Source of the DNA: Amanita rubescens
Lineage: Eukaryota > Basidiomycota > Agaricomycetes > Agaricales > Amanitaceae
Assembly: GCA_015039365.1 (NCBI GenBank)
Contig: WION01000208.1
Location: 1-64,000 of the forward strand
DNA length: 64,000 bases
Direction: 5' to 3'
The translations under genes were made by a program, and so were the position numbers. The notes beneath the pieces are model-generated. The model made no database searches, was not told where the DNA came from, and saw only the letters and a list, made by a program, of their open reading frames with translations. Shown piece by piece: positions 43,241 through 56,294 of the stretch. The first letter of the stretch is position 1. Every line of letters starts with the position of its first letter.

Positions 43241-45902
43241 TCTTGATGCCCCTGATCAGGTATTACCTAGCAGCCATAGCTTGGAAGAGCTGACAATCAG
43301 CTGGCAGAATTTTATACAACAGTACCTCCTGGTACCTCTGATCAAGCATATCCAGTGTGACAACACATGCATCTATATGCTCATGTATGACAAGGCTAGT
43401 AGTACATTGATCTTTATATTACAATATACTGATACCAATCACATATGTATAGTAGTCCATTGAACCAGGTACAAATTAGTCCTATGTGTACATCAATACC
43501 CATGCTATTACAGATCTATAGCTCTAGTACCACGTACCCTTGTCACGGGTTCGGGTAAGGCAGGAACACCCACGCCTATACAGGCACCCAATTTAAGATA
43601 GGGGAACCAGTCTGCTGTATGGAGGGGTGTGGCTGCTTGCATTGGGGTGCATATGCACAGTAGTGTTGTCACGGGTGGTGCTGTTGAAGGATACAGCACA
43701 TTTGTCATTTGTGGAAGGCAGTCGAGGGGTGGAGCACATGCGTTTGTGGGGTGTGGTCAAGCAGTCGAGGGCGAGGGATGGAGCACATATGTTTGTGGGG
43801 GCAAGGAGTCGTAGAGGGGTAGGGTTGTTAGTACGTGAAATCAGTATGAGTTATCATGTACCTCAGTTGAAGGGTGCAGCACGTTCGCAGGATATAGCGA
43901 GGGGTGCTGCGTGTTTTCAGGGTGCAGTGGAGCGGTGTGGTACGATGGGCAAGGAGTAGCATTGTTAGTATAAAAAATATGGGTGGGGTGGACTGTCTTG
44001 CCTTGTAGCTGTCTCCTTGAGGCACGGCAGGAATGGTGAGTGTGTTGGAGGTGCGGCGGAGTCGTCAGCAAGGGTGTGGAAGTCACGGTGTAGAACTGTT
44101 AGTAAACAAAAATAAATGGGGGATTAGACTCAGGCGGCTTACCTGATCACTGACCACTGACCGGATGCACGGGAGAGCTTCCAATGGGGATGGATGACTC
44201 GCCTTGGCCCTCTAAGTCTTGTGACCTGTAGCCTGTAGGTGTAAAACGGTAGTGACTCCGCGTTGATGGATTAGATTCCGAGGCCGAATGAAATGAGGTT
44301 TCGGCTTTATAACCTCCAGATCGCAGCGATTTTTGTAACGCGATTCTAAGACAACGGCAGTTGCCGAGCCGAGACTTGCCAAGCTTAGACAAATAAGCAT
44401 CACCTCGAGGTGCACATCGTCACCTCGCTCTCGTGCACCTGTGGTTTACACATAAAGAAATTCTCTTCTATAAATTTACAATCAGCATACAAATGACATT
44501 GTACTTGTCTGTAAACAATCATTCTTATGCTGGCAGGCTACACATCTTTGCTAATTTTTGCTATTTGCTAAGACACTGCTGGGCCAAACAAACACAGCCA
44601 CATCCTGACTCGCTTAAAAAAAGATCTGGCCTCGGACCTGCCGCACGCAGTGGCGGCCCATACCTGCCAAGTAAGCTGACGACGCTGATTTGTCCCCATC
44701 CCCGGGTGTAACCCGTGTGGGTACAGGTACGGATATGGGGCCGGGTGCGGGTGCAGGTGCGGGTGTGGGTAACCTGGCTTGTCCTGTACCCGCTTCTAAA
44801 CCCGTACCCGGGCTGAGGGTGTGGGTACTTTGTGGGGTACGGGTATGGGTATAGACCAAGGTATCCTCGGGTTCACCCGTGCCAATCCCAAGGTATGGTC
44901 GCGATCATGAAAGAGCGACATGGGCCTAGTGGACACGTTCAATGTAACATCGTAGGTACAAGAATGGATTAATATAGTACTCAGCTGTACCACAAGATTC
45001 AAGAAGACGCCTAAACAAGAATCAAACTCAATTTTCAAACACGGCCTCGGTCTCAAAGCCACTGGACGTAATGTTAAATTCCGAATACCCCACCATATGA
45101 CTCAGACTCACTACCGACTCGAACCCCGCATCCCTGGCCTCTTGACTCTTCGTCAAGACTCACCAACGGTGGAAGTTAGCAGACGGATAGTAGGGAAGTA
45201 AAGGACTTACTACCTGAGTACGGTCAACATTGAGTGAGCGCGAGTCTTGCACCTCATGGGTGGATAGTCATTGAGTAGGTGGTGATGCGTGCGACAGGAT
45301 CCATTAGTTGTAGATACGGGACGTGCAGGGATAGACTTACCAGATAGATTCAATGCGGGAGATAGTCTGGCACGGATTTGATCATGAAAGGGTGACCCGG
45401 AGTCTACCCCTTGGGAGCGACATAAAGTCTGCCCCTGGAGTCTTCTGTGCCATGGATCATGGGGATGGCAAGGACAAAAATGAGGAGAGTACATGGAGGT
45501 GCGAGTCAGAGCGTGAGCGTGATCAAAACACGTGCAAAGTTGAACTTAAGATGCGTCGCACGGGCCAATCCTGAGAACAGCTAATGAACCATTGTTGCTC
45601 TCTCTCGCCTAGCTGCCCTCGTATATGTTAATCGAATCTGCTGTGATTTTCCTTGCTTACGCGGAGAGTACTCGACCTAAAGAGCGTGAGGGTGATTTGC
45701 TGAGCTTGTTTAATGATACGCACTCGTTTCTGGACGTCTTTGCGAGAATTATCGAGCTCCGCTTTCTGTTGTTCTACTTCAGCCTTCTGAGTACTCGATC
45801 TCTTGCTTCAAGGCTTCCACTGTTCCAGCTCTGCTGGATCAACATGATCATACTATTAACGTGTCGTTGGTCAAATGAACAAATGACGTAGCGGAAAAAA
45901 AG
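43241..45902. other. Non-coding stretch with low-complexity blocks
   Basis: I see no gene. 43600-44100 has loosely repeated GTGGGG and GCAGTCGAGGGG motifs. 44692-44880 is rich in GGGTAC and GGTGCGGGT. 45388-45452 is an inverted copy of 54192-54262 (sharing GACCCGGAGTCTA and CCCTTGGGAGCGACATA). Confidence 0.6.
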
Positions 45903-47130
45903 TTACCTTGCTGAGAAGCTGCGCATGACGCTCCTGCCATCTCCGGTTCTCCTCCTCCAGACGGACTACATGTGCTTTTGAAGCCTCCAGCTCAGCTTGC
46001 GAAGTACGGGATTTCTCCTTCACAGGCCCAAGCTCCGCCGATACTCGCTTCAACTTAACTTAGCTTCCAGCTCCCTTGTACGCTTAGCGTGTTACTCGCA
46101 GTGAGCGCGCAAGGCCGCATTGCTCTCTCGGAGAATATTGAGTTGGTTGATTCGTTCGACAAGTACCGCATGTTGCGAAGCAGACGCTGCGGTCTCGACC
46201 GCACGCTCGCGTTCCTGGTATTCAGATAAGCACGATGTAGTTAAAAAAACTAGCCATACCTCTGACAACGTCACGCATGAGAGAGATAATCAACTTGACT
46301 CTTCAACCGAGCGTTCTCTTGCTCCAATGGTAAGTCAACAATCCCCTTCTCCTTCCCCAGACACTGCACAACTTGGCGGAGTTCGACGAGTTTCGTGTCC
46401 GAATCAGCGGGAGCATCGACTTCCGCCTATGCAGCACCTGATGCGTGCAGCTTGTGAGCTGACGGACTCGAGGTGCCGATGGAGAAGTTTGTTCTGTTCG
46501 GAAAGATCCTTGCACCTATTCTAGATTAGCAAAATGGATCATGGTATGGCGTAGAATTCTCACCTTGCATTGAGATCTGCAATCTTCTTGTCAAGAGTAT
46601 CCCTCTATTCCCTCCAGCTATTTTCGGAAGTCGTTTCAGCGGCAGTGAGACTGTCCCGTGCTGAACTTGGAACAGTGGTTAGATCGCGTTTCAGCTTCTC
46701 GATAGACTTGATACAGCATGAGAAACGACTTCGTTGGAACAACGCTCCTCTGCAGCCTATGAATGTCATTAAATAACGAAAGTATAGGATCAACATTATA
46801 TGCTAACCTTGGCACGCTCTTCTAATTGACGGGTATCGTCCTCGCAAGAACCATTGGTCCGTTTCTGCATTTCTCTCGAAAGTGCCCAAATCAATGATGG
46901 TATCCTCCAGCGTCTTCTTGTCGATAGCCCAAGCAGCGCGCTCAGCGTTGAGGGCCTTCTGGAGTTCGTCCTACCTGCCTTTCAGTTGCACCAACTCTTC
47001 TTGTGCGAATTGTAAACGCTTCTTGTACAGCCGCACATTCGGCCTCATGTTGAGCAATCACAGCCTCCGTCGATGCCTTGTAGTCCTCGTAGGTTGAATT
47101 GAGGTGATTCAACGCCTCGCTCGCTTGACT
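45903..47130 (-). pseudogene. TPR/MLP1-like nuclear-basket coiled-coil gene fragment A
   Basis: Read on the minus strand, the order is EISQASEALNHLNSTYEDY, then LVELRQVVQCLGKEKGIVDL, QENARLKSQVDYLS, ERERAVETAASASQHAVL, VERINQLNILRESNAALRA and HVVRLEEENRRWQERHAQLL. This is the conserved core pattern of fungal MLP1/TPR, a filamentous nuclear-pore basket protein. In-frame stops (TAA after AALRAHCE, TGA before the VSAELGPV segment) and frame changes break it. One intron-like gap is near 46218-46260. It is a non-functional copy; a working gene is expected elsewhere in the genome. Confidence 0.7.
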
Positions 47131-47159
47131 GATCTCTTTGAACTGCTCGACGTGACGGC

Positions 47160-47875
47160 AGGTCTTGATTGTATATTCTCTCCGAGAGACTCGGGATAGC
47201 CTACATTCCTGTCAAGGCGGCTTTGCAATTCCTTGAGCTCGATTTCCTTTTGGAGGTTGATATGCCGAATCGTAGCCGTTTACAAGTGAAAAGAACAGAA
47301 TCTACGACCTCAATTAGCCAAAACGAAGAATTAGACAGGCGGCAACTCACTTTGCTCCCAGGTCGACCTCACGCGACAGCTCCTCTCAGGTCCAGCTGCA
47401 GGGCATCTCAAGTTGCACCGATGGGTGAGGCCAGGTGAGGCCACTGGGGCGAGAGCAGCAGTTTTGATGTCGAGCGGGACCTGCTGAACCGGCTGCGCAA
47501 AGAGTCTGGATCCCTCACCTCCCTCCCTCTCCTGGCAGCTCAAGTCGGTCGAGAAAATCTTCAGCAAGACGCTCGAGCGCTGGTGCGATGTGGGGTTTGT
47601 AGATAAACTGGGGCGAGAGCCTTGTGAGTCACGGAGAGAACACGCGGGATAGGACAGACGACTCACTTAAATGAACACAAGAGTAGCCACTGCAGCTGCG
47701 AGGCCTGCCACGAGGATTCGGAGTTATAGACTCTAACCCGCCTTCTACTTGTCGTCCTCCAACTCAACGTTGCCGAAGAGAAATGAGCTCCTCGTCCATT
47801 TGGTGAGTTTTGTTGAGGTTTTTCTCGAGCTGTGGGGCCGTGGGCGGTAAAATGTCTAGTAGAGATCTACATGGT
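47160..47875 (-). pseudogene. TPR/MLP1-like fragment B, one member of a segmental duplication
   Basis: On the minus strand it encodes IRHINLQKEIELKELQSRLD followed by NVGYPESLGENI, a coiled-coil segment of TPR/MLP1. The whole ~715-bp block is repeated at 49466-50180 with scattered differences. No continuous frame spans it. Confidence 0.65.
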
Positions 47876-48057
47876 TGCACTGAGGATATATTTACACAAA
47901 GCAGGCGAGCGTTCCGGTACCGCATAAGGTATCCGGTGTTGAGATGTGGCGGTATTCCTGTGGAGGGATGGCGCAACCGGATGGGGACTGCAGAATAAAG
48001 AATTTGTTGCCGCCGTGGGATTCATTTCCGTCTCATTCATGAAGAGGCCACCACCCA

Positions 48058-48390
48058 TCACCAATCTTGTCTAATCAACGTTGTCAGCTCGTGGAAGTGA
48101 TCTACAAACTCTGCACACTTACGTTTATGGCTTTGTAAGCGTCGGCGGTCATTTTCTCTGGCACGTTCGAGGTCGTTGTGCATCTTCTGTACGTTAGCCA
48201 TGAGATCGGATGAGTGTGACCGCTCCAATGCAAGGGTCTTGTTCTCCTCGACCACCCTAAACCAACGATGAATACACCAAACTGAGTGAGGCAATGAGAA
48301 TAGCGTACCTCCCAAGTCTTCTTTGCTCGCAAGTTGGCGCATTCATTGCGTAGCTGCTCAATTCGACCGGGCACAATATGCAACTCTTCA
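48058..48390 (-). pseudogene. TPR/MLP1-like fragment C
   Basis: The minus-strand frame includes ALERSHSSDLMANVQKMHND and LERARENDRRRLQS, with RIEQLRNECANLRA just upstream. All are coiled-coil segments of the TPR/MLP1 N-terminal half. Another damaged copy of this stretch is at 52640-52840. Confidence 0.65.
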
Positions 48391-49261
48391 GTTGCTCTGT
48401 TTCACTCTATGTCGATCCTCGTCCACTGGTCGAAAAGCTTCTGGGTGCGCTTTGTTAAGTTATCTTTTGCTTGACATGAAGCGCGAGTTCCTCTTGATGC
48501 ATACGGTGACGATCTGGTTTTCCAGCAGTTAGACTCAGAGGACGCAAGACGGGGAAGAGAGGTTGTCATGGAAATGGGTGGTATTGAGCTATACGGCTGG
48601 TGGCAGACTCTTGTTCACGTGAGGGAGGGGCTTGATAGGCTATAGAGTGGGAAATTGTATGGATTGACAAGAAAAGAATGCGAGGCGAGATTGGAGAGAG
48701 TCCAGAGCGCAGACAGAGAGTGAGGAACTGAGATGTGATTCAGCCGCAGTCCTACGCGTTGGGGAGTGGTCTACTTCCCCATCCCTTGTTGGTACTTGTG
48801 GATCTCGTCGCAGGTGGTAGATGTGTGTCGTCAGTGAATGAGAATATACGAACGATATCACAGGGGTTGCTCAGCAGAGCTGGTGAATCATGGTGACAGG
48901 GTCGCCTCCGTAGACTCACCAGACAGTGCTTCGCTTGTCCCATAACATCGGCGTGATGATAATGGTGGGATCTGGTAGTGAGTGTGACGCAGTGGGTAGA
49001 AATCCTTGTTGAGGTGTTGAAGTCGGAAGGAATCAGCTCGTCGTGCAAAGCGAGGGTATGTGGTGGCATCAATTCAGATACAGTGTACACTGTGAAGATT
49101 TCGAAGCAGGGTGTTGCCATTGATGGTGTGCGTGTGCAGATCGTTCGGCGAGCGACGTTGCTGGTCTTAGTACTCTTGTCGATGCAAACTGTCATGAGAC
49201 GCCCACAGATGTGCGAATTCGCCCGCACAGTCAAGGTGAGCAAGTGGAGGTGAGCAGGTGG

Positions 49262-50180
49262 TTAAGTCTTTTGTTTCTGTTGCTCGTAGTTGGTCCAGGA
49301 GAGGCGGCGGATGGAGGCTTTGATGAGCCTGTGCTTGGCGGAGTAACAGACAATCCAGTCCATTCTCTTCATTGCATTGAATCTGTCTGTTGAGGTCTGC
49401 AACACGGTCCTCCAGATGCTTCTTGCTCGTCTCTGCGCCAACAAGGATTTCCCGCGTCTTCGACAGGTCTTGCATTTGCGTTGTTAAACGTAAGTATATT
49501 CTCTCCGAGAGACTCGAGATAGCCTACATTCCTATCGAGGCGGCTCTGCAGTTCCTTGAGCTCGATCTCCTTTTGGAGGTTGATATGCCGGATTGTAGCC
49601 GTTTACGAGTGAAAAGAACAGAACCTACGACCTCGATTAGCCAAAACGAAGGATAGGACAGGCGGCAACTCACTTTGCTCCCGGGTCGCCCTCACGCGAC
49701 AGTTCCTCTCAGGTCCAGCTGCAGGGCATCTCAAGCTGCACTGGTGGGTGAGGCCACTGGGGCGAGAGCAGCAGTTTTGATGTGGAGCGGGACCTGCTGA
49801 ACCGGCTGTGCAAGGAGTCTCTCCCTCACCTCCCTCTCTCTCCTGGCAGCTCAACGTTGGTCGAGAAAATCTTCAGCAAGACGCTTGAGTGCTGGTGCGA
49901 TGTGGGGTTCGTAGATGAACTGGGGCGAGAGCCTTGTGAGTCACGGAGAGAACACGCGGGATAGGACAGACGACTCACTTAAATGAACATAAGAGTAGCC
50001 ACTGAAGCTGCGAGGCCTGCCGCGAGGATTCGGAGTTGTGGACTCTAACCCGCCTTCTACTTGTCGTCGTCCAAGTCAACGTTGCCGAAGAGAAACGAGC
50101 TCCTCGTCCATTTGGTGAGTTTTGTTGAGGTTTTTCTCGAGCTGTGGGCGGTAAGATGTCTAGTAGTAGTACGTGGACAT
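49262..50180 (-). pseudogene. TPR/MLP1-like fragment D with second duplication copy
   Basis: 49262-49475 encodes DLSKTREILVGAETSKKHLE then DRVADLNRQIQ, which follows the IELKELQSRLDRN segment directly in intact TPR/MLP1 proteins. 49466-50180 repeats fragment B. The fragment order does not match a single collinear gene, so pieces were duplicated and shuffled. Confidence 0.65.
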
Positions 50181-50824
50181 GGCTGCTCACCAACTCGATT
50201 TCGTCTGTAAGTTTCGGTCTACCGCCATTAAAGTTGGCATGATTGCTTTCTTCGTCCCAAGAAATGGCGGAAAAAGAGTGGGGTGGAGAACGTAGTCGAA
50301 CAGAACATGAGTGTTGAGAAGCTGATTTATGGCGCGATCGAAGAGATGGTGGCACCTACTCGGACGTGGTCGTTGTGGAGGCAGTGCCAGGGTCGCCACT
50401 TGCCACACACAACGTTCGCCATTGACCGACTGGGCAGGGTTGTAGGTTTGTGGAACGAGAGAGAACTAAAGTCATCAAAAATCGTTGGGTGTGAGCGCGT
50501 GGCACGTGCCGCGTTGTTCACAAGAAAAGTACATTGAGCCGAGGAGCGAGGTGACGATGCGTTGACTACGGTGGTCACTAGTTTGACCAACCGGGAGTGA
50601 AGGTTCGTGGAATGTGGGCCATGGTGTGGCAGGGGCGGGCGAGCAGGTCCGACGGGTTATTGATTAGTATCCGGTGAGGAATTCCGTCCACATCGCACCC
50701 TCGGCGGTCGCAAGCTAACAAGCTGTATTAACGACTTAATATTATTGCTCAGAATATGTAATAGTTAAACATTGCACACAGGAACAAGTTGAAAGTGATC
50801 TGACAGGTATGGGTAGTGTCAAAT

Positions 50825-52069
50825 TTACGCCATGGCCACACAGAGTCGTAACGCATGAACCAGTAATCCAGCAGATGAACCGTCAGCAGCCAGTACTTTT
50901 GTATCCTCCATATCCCTCATGAGCATGTCGATGTGCTTGGCAGCGCCCGACATGTGAGTGACCTTGGCACAGGCCGCATGAAGGGCAAGGTAACGGGGGT
51001 CCGGTGGTGGGAGCGACGGGTCGTTTGAATAGAATGTAACTTCAGGAAGCGTCTCAACTATAAAGAACGGATCCCAGCTATCCACTATGTAGGTGTTAGG
51101 CGGACCATCAGCCTGGATTCGCCTCGAATTAGCCTGGAATACGGTTACCAGCGAGGAAATGTACCACTGGTTCCAGCCATACCAATAAATCGTCAAAGTG
51201 GGTATGGATATCACTATTCATAGTGATGATGTTTTCTAGTCGATGGATTCGGTTACCATTCAGCTCGTCTTTGACTTTAACACCTCCAAATCGCTCCATG
51301 ATAGTCCAGGCTGTCACTGCGAACGTTTGCTGCATATAGACTGTGGGTAATCCTGTCGGGAAGAAAATGGCTTGACCTACTTTGTTATTCCCTCTATGGT
51401 GGTCCTTGTTGATCGAAGGTGAGAATATATGCGTCGCTTGTGTGGATCCTGGGCGCTCCTTTGCGAGATCTACTGCCACAAGTTTAGATTGATAACTCGT
51501 CGAGTCAATCTTCCCCGTGAGAGCACATCGATACCTATCTCTTTCGAGTGCCTGTTGGGTTTTACTCTTCAAAAAGCTGAATTCTCCAACGAATAAACTT
51601 ACCTGGGCTTTGGCAGCTTCGTGATTTTCGGGCGGCTTTCTCAACTCTTCACGTAAGGCTTCTTTGGCGATATCAAACGACGGGCGGGAAGGGTGGTTGC
51701 TTGGCGCTGGTGTGGGACCTTTGGTACGTTTGACTTGTTTTAGAACAACAGTGTTATGCATCAACTGAAACTGTATGGAAGAAATGGATACTCACAACAA
51801 CGAATGAAATTCTGAGTATACTCATCGGCGAGCGCGATTAGAGCAGAATCGTCACAACAACTGTTTATCTCTCTAGCAAACGTGGCGCGGCCTTCCGTAG
51901 TTGGAGCAAATTTGAGCAGATATCCTAGAATCCTTGCACACACGAGTGGAGAAAGCCCGTCTCGTTGAATGCTATGAGCACGTTCTTCGAGCGATTTGCA
52001 TCTGGCGTAAGCATTGAACTGTTCATTGGTAGTTTTGGGGTCGAACCAGTTGGCTGGAAGAGCGCTCAT
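50825..52069 (-). CDS. HNH_2-domain protein
   Basis: The start is the ATG at 52069 (MSALPANWFDPK). Exons are separated by an intron near 51718-51780 (exact acceptor uncertain), one at 51552-51602 (GTAAGT...CAACAG) and one at 51113-51164 (GTACAT...ATCCAG). The central part carries the HNH_2 pattern: DRYRCALTGKIDS, the His of TQATHIFSPS, then NIITMNSDIHTHFDDL. HNH folds usually bind metal and cut nucleic acid. Mushroom genomes hold many stand-alone HNH_2 proteins of unknown role, so nuclease activity is inferred. The C-terminal part (NTYIVDSWDPFFIVETLPEV) is conserved in that family. No frame damage, unlike its TPR/MLP1-like neighbours. Confidence 0.8.
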
Positions 52070-52349
52070 GTCAGGACAGGCTAAACAAAGAAAAATAGTG
52101 AACTCGAACGCCGGGCAGTGGCACAGCCTCCGATTCGGAGTCCCCTCTCAGAGATAGCTCTTTGTGGAAGCGATACCGTCGAAATTGACCCTTCGTCGCA
52201 CCACAATATCACAATATAGTACCAACAAGCATAAGAACATAGATGCAGTCCCAGACATGTAATTTAATTTGTTTCGTCGTTTCTCTTTGGCCCTCTTTCT
52301 CTTAGGCTCTCTTTATTTGGCTCGCTCTCCGAGTCTCCTAGGGCTCGCA

Positions 52350-53340
52350 GGTTAATGCGTTCATTGTGCAACTGCTCAATTTGACCAGTCGCAATCTGAA
52401 ACTCTGAGGTCCGCAATGCGTTTGTCTCAGCGCCAACGAGGCTTTCAACAGCTCTTACATCTGCATTGTTAAGTCACGTAAGTATATGTTCTTTCTGAGA
52501 CTCGAGATGACCTACATTCCGGAATCCGGTTAAGGCGGCTCCACAGTTCCTTGAGCTCGATCTCCTGTCGGAGTTGATATGACGAATTGTACTATCCCGC
52601 TCCTGAACGAACTGAGCGCGTAGATCTTGCCTAATCAACATTGTCAGCTTGTGGACTTACGTTTGGCTTTCGAGTGTCTTGGCGCACTTCAAGGTCATCG
52701 TGCATCTTCTGTACGTTAGTCATGAGATCGCCCGCTCTAATGCAAGACAACCGGTCGCAATATGCAATTCTTCAGTTGGGTGTTGCACTCTATGTCGATC
52801 CTAGTCCGCAGTCAAAAAGCTTCTGGTTGCGCTTGTCAGGTCATCTGTTAGACTCGGCAAATAAGTACTTAAGTGTTCAGTAGTGACACGTACCAGTTAG
52901 ATATTCAATCTTTGCATGCAAGTCTTCCACGCCAACCGATGTACGTGGTGTCCTGAGGGGGGTCGAAAGAGCGTTCCTACCGGACGGCTAAGGGAGTTCT
53001 CCGCGCCCCATATGGCCCAAAACCGCCTCCAGCTGATAAACCCTCTGCTCAGCTTCCTCACGAGCCCTTCGTTCCCCTTCCACCTCATTCTTCAGAGCAG
53101 CTTCACGCTTCTCTGCCTTTTCGCCAACACCTGCCCACTCTTTTTCGATGCTCTCTCCTCCATCATAGAAACGAGGCGCCTCAATCTGTTTCCCTCGCTG
53201 GCATATGTCGCCTCTTGCTCAGCCAACTGACTAGTAACATCCTGTACCTTCGCGGGAACTTGCGTCAACTGGTGAGACTGAGTGGTATGCTCTTCGGTCT
53301 TGGAAGTGAGCTCGGTGGACATATGCTTGGCCTCCTGTCT
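52350..53340 (-). pseudogene. TPR/MLP1-like fragment E
   Basis: On the minus strand, 53330-53150 encodes DVTSQLAEQEATYASEGNRL then RRLVSMMEERASKK, matching the N-terminal half of TPR/MLP1. Near 52600, LRAQFVQERDSTIRHI precedes a third damaged copy of the fragment B start. 52350-52500 and 52640-52840 resemble 48335-48400, 49430-49490 and 48063-48240. An upstream piece, SALKSRIAELETAQ near 53710, may be the same gene. Stops and frame shifts throughout. Confidence 0.6.
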
Positions 53341-54306
53341 GTACCAATTGCAGGGGTTGGCTGAGTGTTTCGAGCTTGAACTACAATCAAGTCGTTTAGT
53401 ACAGCGCTTTTATGTATCAACTAGTCTCGTTACCTTTGTCAACGGCTCTCCCGAGCACAGTTCGAGAACTTGGGACACGAGACACTGTTAGTCTTGTCTC
53501 GCTTCTTTCAGATTGGAGTAATCATTGTCACCTGAATCTCCTCTAGAGTGACGTTAGGACTGGACTTGAATAAAGGACATGGTCCATACCCTCTCGTGAT
53601 TCATTTTCCTGTTTTAGACAACCGATGAGCCCAACCAAGTCGCATTTTCACGTTCCATGTTGTCGACACGCGCTCACAACCTATCATCATCAGTAGTCGA
53701 AGCGTTTGCGCAGTCTCGAGCTCTGCTATCCGAGATTTCAAAGCAGATTGTGATGCATATTTCCGCGTCAGGCACTGTGAATGATTTGGTGCGACGTTCA
53801 CGATTTCTGTCTGTATGGTATGTTCATGTCTTTCAAAAGCTTCAGTATACAACATACCATTATTCCAATGAGTAGTATCACCGGGTTTCAGAAAAGTTTA
53901 GCGTGCAGCCTTGGCGTGGAATGGGCGGCTGGCTGGCTTATTGGCGCCGGTCATGAAGGTAATGCCAGGGTCAGCGTCAACAATGGGGTCACCATCGATG
54001 TGGCATTGTGTGAGATCTCAGTGCGAATTTCAATGGGTATAAGGATATCGGTGAGCGCGTGATCACGGGCGAGAGAGAGATAAAGAGAGACAAAGAGAGC
54101 CTAAGAGAGAGAGAACCAAAGAGAGATTCGCCCCTTTTGGCAAGGACTCCGAAACCTCTCGAGCTCCCAGCTTCTTCCCTCGTCCTCCGACTCCTCATGC
54201 AGAAACCACAGGAGTTAGACGCTATGTCGCTCCCAAGGGCTAGACTCCGGGTCAACCTTTCTCAATCGAACACATGCACTGCTGTTCCCCCACCATACAG
54301 CGGATA

Positions 54307-54358
54307 CCCTGGCAGCCACAGGGTCGCTACTGCCTGTTTACCCACTTTACGTGTATTC
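54307..54358 (+). promoter_or_regulatory. Shared upstream motif pair of CK1 copy 1
   Basis: CCCTGGCAGCCACAGGG (54307-54323), an inverted repeat around a short spacer, followed by TTTACGTGTATTC (54346-54358). The same pair precedes copies 2 and 3. Confidence 0.5.
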
Positions 54359-54484
54359 GATCCCTGCCCTCATCGCCTATTCAATCACCTTATTTGTCCG
54401 CACCCTCTTTTTTTTCTGTTGGCCTCTGCGCTTACTACCAATTTGCTTTTCACAGGATTTGCTCTAAAGCTTGGGTCTAGATTA

Positions 54485-55623
54485 CAGTTTAAAGACCTTC
54501 GAGTGGACGGTAAGGACTATAAGCTGGGTAAAAAGATTGGCTCGGGGTCATTCGGTGGGTCGTCTGTTACGTGCGGCCCAGCGTCCTTGAAACTTATTAT
54601 TTACATCTCCAGGAAAAATCTATATCGGTACTAACGTTAAGTCAAGGGAGCACGTCGCCATCAAGTTTGAGCCGGTGGAAGCCGAGCATCCCCAGCTTGG
54701 GCATGAATCAAGGGTTTACAAGCGACTTGCTGGGGTTGTCGGCATACCTGCTTTTCATGGGTATGGTTCGGCAGAGTATGCTCACAAAGCTCTGGTCCTG
54801 GAACTTCTTGGCCCATCACTCGAGGATTTTTTCAATCACTGCAATCGCAAGTTCTCGCTCAAGACTGTTTTACTCCTCGCTGATCAGATGGTTCGTACCT
54901 TCATTACTTGTTTTACCTCAATCTCACCGTTGATAGATTCGCCGTATTGAATATGTCCACTCTCAAGACTTCCTTCATCGCGATATCAAACCAGATAATT
55001 TTGTGATGGGCATTGGAAAACGTGGAAATGTGGTCAACATAATTGATTTTGGCCTCGCGAAAAGATTCTGTGACCCCCAGAGCCATCTCCACATCCCCTA
55101 CAGGGACGACAAGAAACTCACAGGAACTGCCCGGTACACATCTATCAACACTCATTTAGGCATAGAGCAAGCTCGTCGAGATGATCTTGAGTCGCTTGCC
55201 TATGTCCTCATATACTTCCTTCGCGGCGCGCTCCCATGGCAAGGCCTGTCGGATGCCACCACTGCCAAGCAGCAGGCGTATGACAGGATCATGGAGATGA
55301 AGATAGAGGCATGTGAGAATGATACACTTTGCCGTCACTTGCCGTCCGAGTTTAGCATATTTTTGAATTACATTCGAGCTCTCCGTTTCGATGACGAGCC
55401 TGATTATTCATATATCCGTCGGTTGTTCCGGGGTTTGTTTGTCTGCAAGGGGTTCCAAAATGGCTGCTACGAGTTTGATTGGAACATGCGATGCAATTTG
55501 AAGCCCTTTCAATTGAAGATGACTACCTACAGGCCCGAGGTGGTCCATGAAGAAGAAGATCGTTATAGGTTGCAGCGTGTGCATGCACGTCAGCCTCAGC
55601 CAAGGGATGCAGGACATAAATGA
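54485..55623 (+). CDS. Casein kinase 1-like protein kinase, copy 1
   Basis: Exons are about 54485-54554, 54613-54890 and 54937-55623, with introns at 54555-54612 and 54891-54936. Kinase signatures in order: [11 protein letters not shown] glycine loop, VAIKFE (ATP-binding Lys), [21 protein letters not shown] catalytic loop, DFGLAKRF, and the CK1 hallmark [12 protein letters not shown]. The tail is basic. All catalytic residues are present, so it should phosphorylate Ser/Thr. No ATG is visible where copies 2 and 3 start, and the frame is open upstream without homology, so either another exon exists or the start codon is lost. Confidence 0.8.
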
Positions 55624-56123
55624 CTTGGAGTAGCTCGTGGGCAGCGGGTGGGCGGGGTGATGGTATTTGGTATCGATAGACCTGGGGCTTATGCTGTGAA
55701 CGTACACAACTTTCTTAATACTAGTAGTAGCCTTAGTACCAGCTTTGTGAACTTTCCACTGGTACCCGTGCAATGGCCCGTCAATTTGATAACACAACCA
55801 AATGAATCAAGTACGTCTCAATTTTTCTAATCAACTCTTATCTTATTTTCATTGTCTGCGGCAGACTGGCACTGAACCTTCCCCCGCTGTTGCACCCCTC
55901 AGCCGCATGCAGCTATCCCGTGTCGTCAGTATTCTATCCAGGTTTGTGCCACGTGCGTATTACACGTAAGATCGATATTATCTCCAAGGGGAGGATAGAA
56001 GCGGTCAACGGATGAGGGGAGACAAGTCTGACTGTCTTCCTCACTTTTTTCTCTTTTACATTTGTAAGTAGCTTGATGTCCTTTTCTGTTACTTACTATT
56101 CCACAGAATCCTCGTCGGAGGGC

Positions 56124-56180
56124 CCCTGCAGTCACAGGGTCACTATCCCTATCGGCTAAGGCTCTTTTTACGTATATTCA
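56124..56180 (+). promoter_or_regulatory. Shared upstream motif pair of CK1 copy 2
   Basis: CCCTGCAGTCACAGGG (56124-56139) and TTTACGTATATTCA (56167-56180), the latter starting 128 bp before the ATG. Copy 3 has nearly the same spacing. Confidence 0.5.
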
Positions 56181-56294
56181 ATACGTACACGTGCCTGGCC
56201 TATATAGCCTCAAGTTTTTCCCCATCTCTAGTAATTCGCTTCCATCGTTTGCAGGAACTGCTAACTCACTTTCCATAGGACGTACAACCAACCA

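Noticed and set aside
44614..44859. Pro/Thr-rich frame in GGGTAC-rich DNA
   Set aside because: Low-complexity artefact of the GGTGCGGGT repeats.
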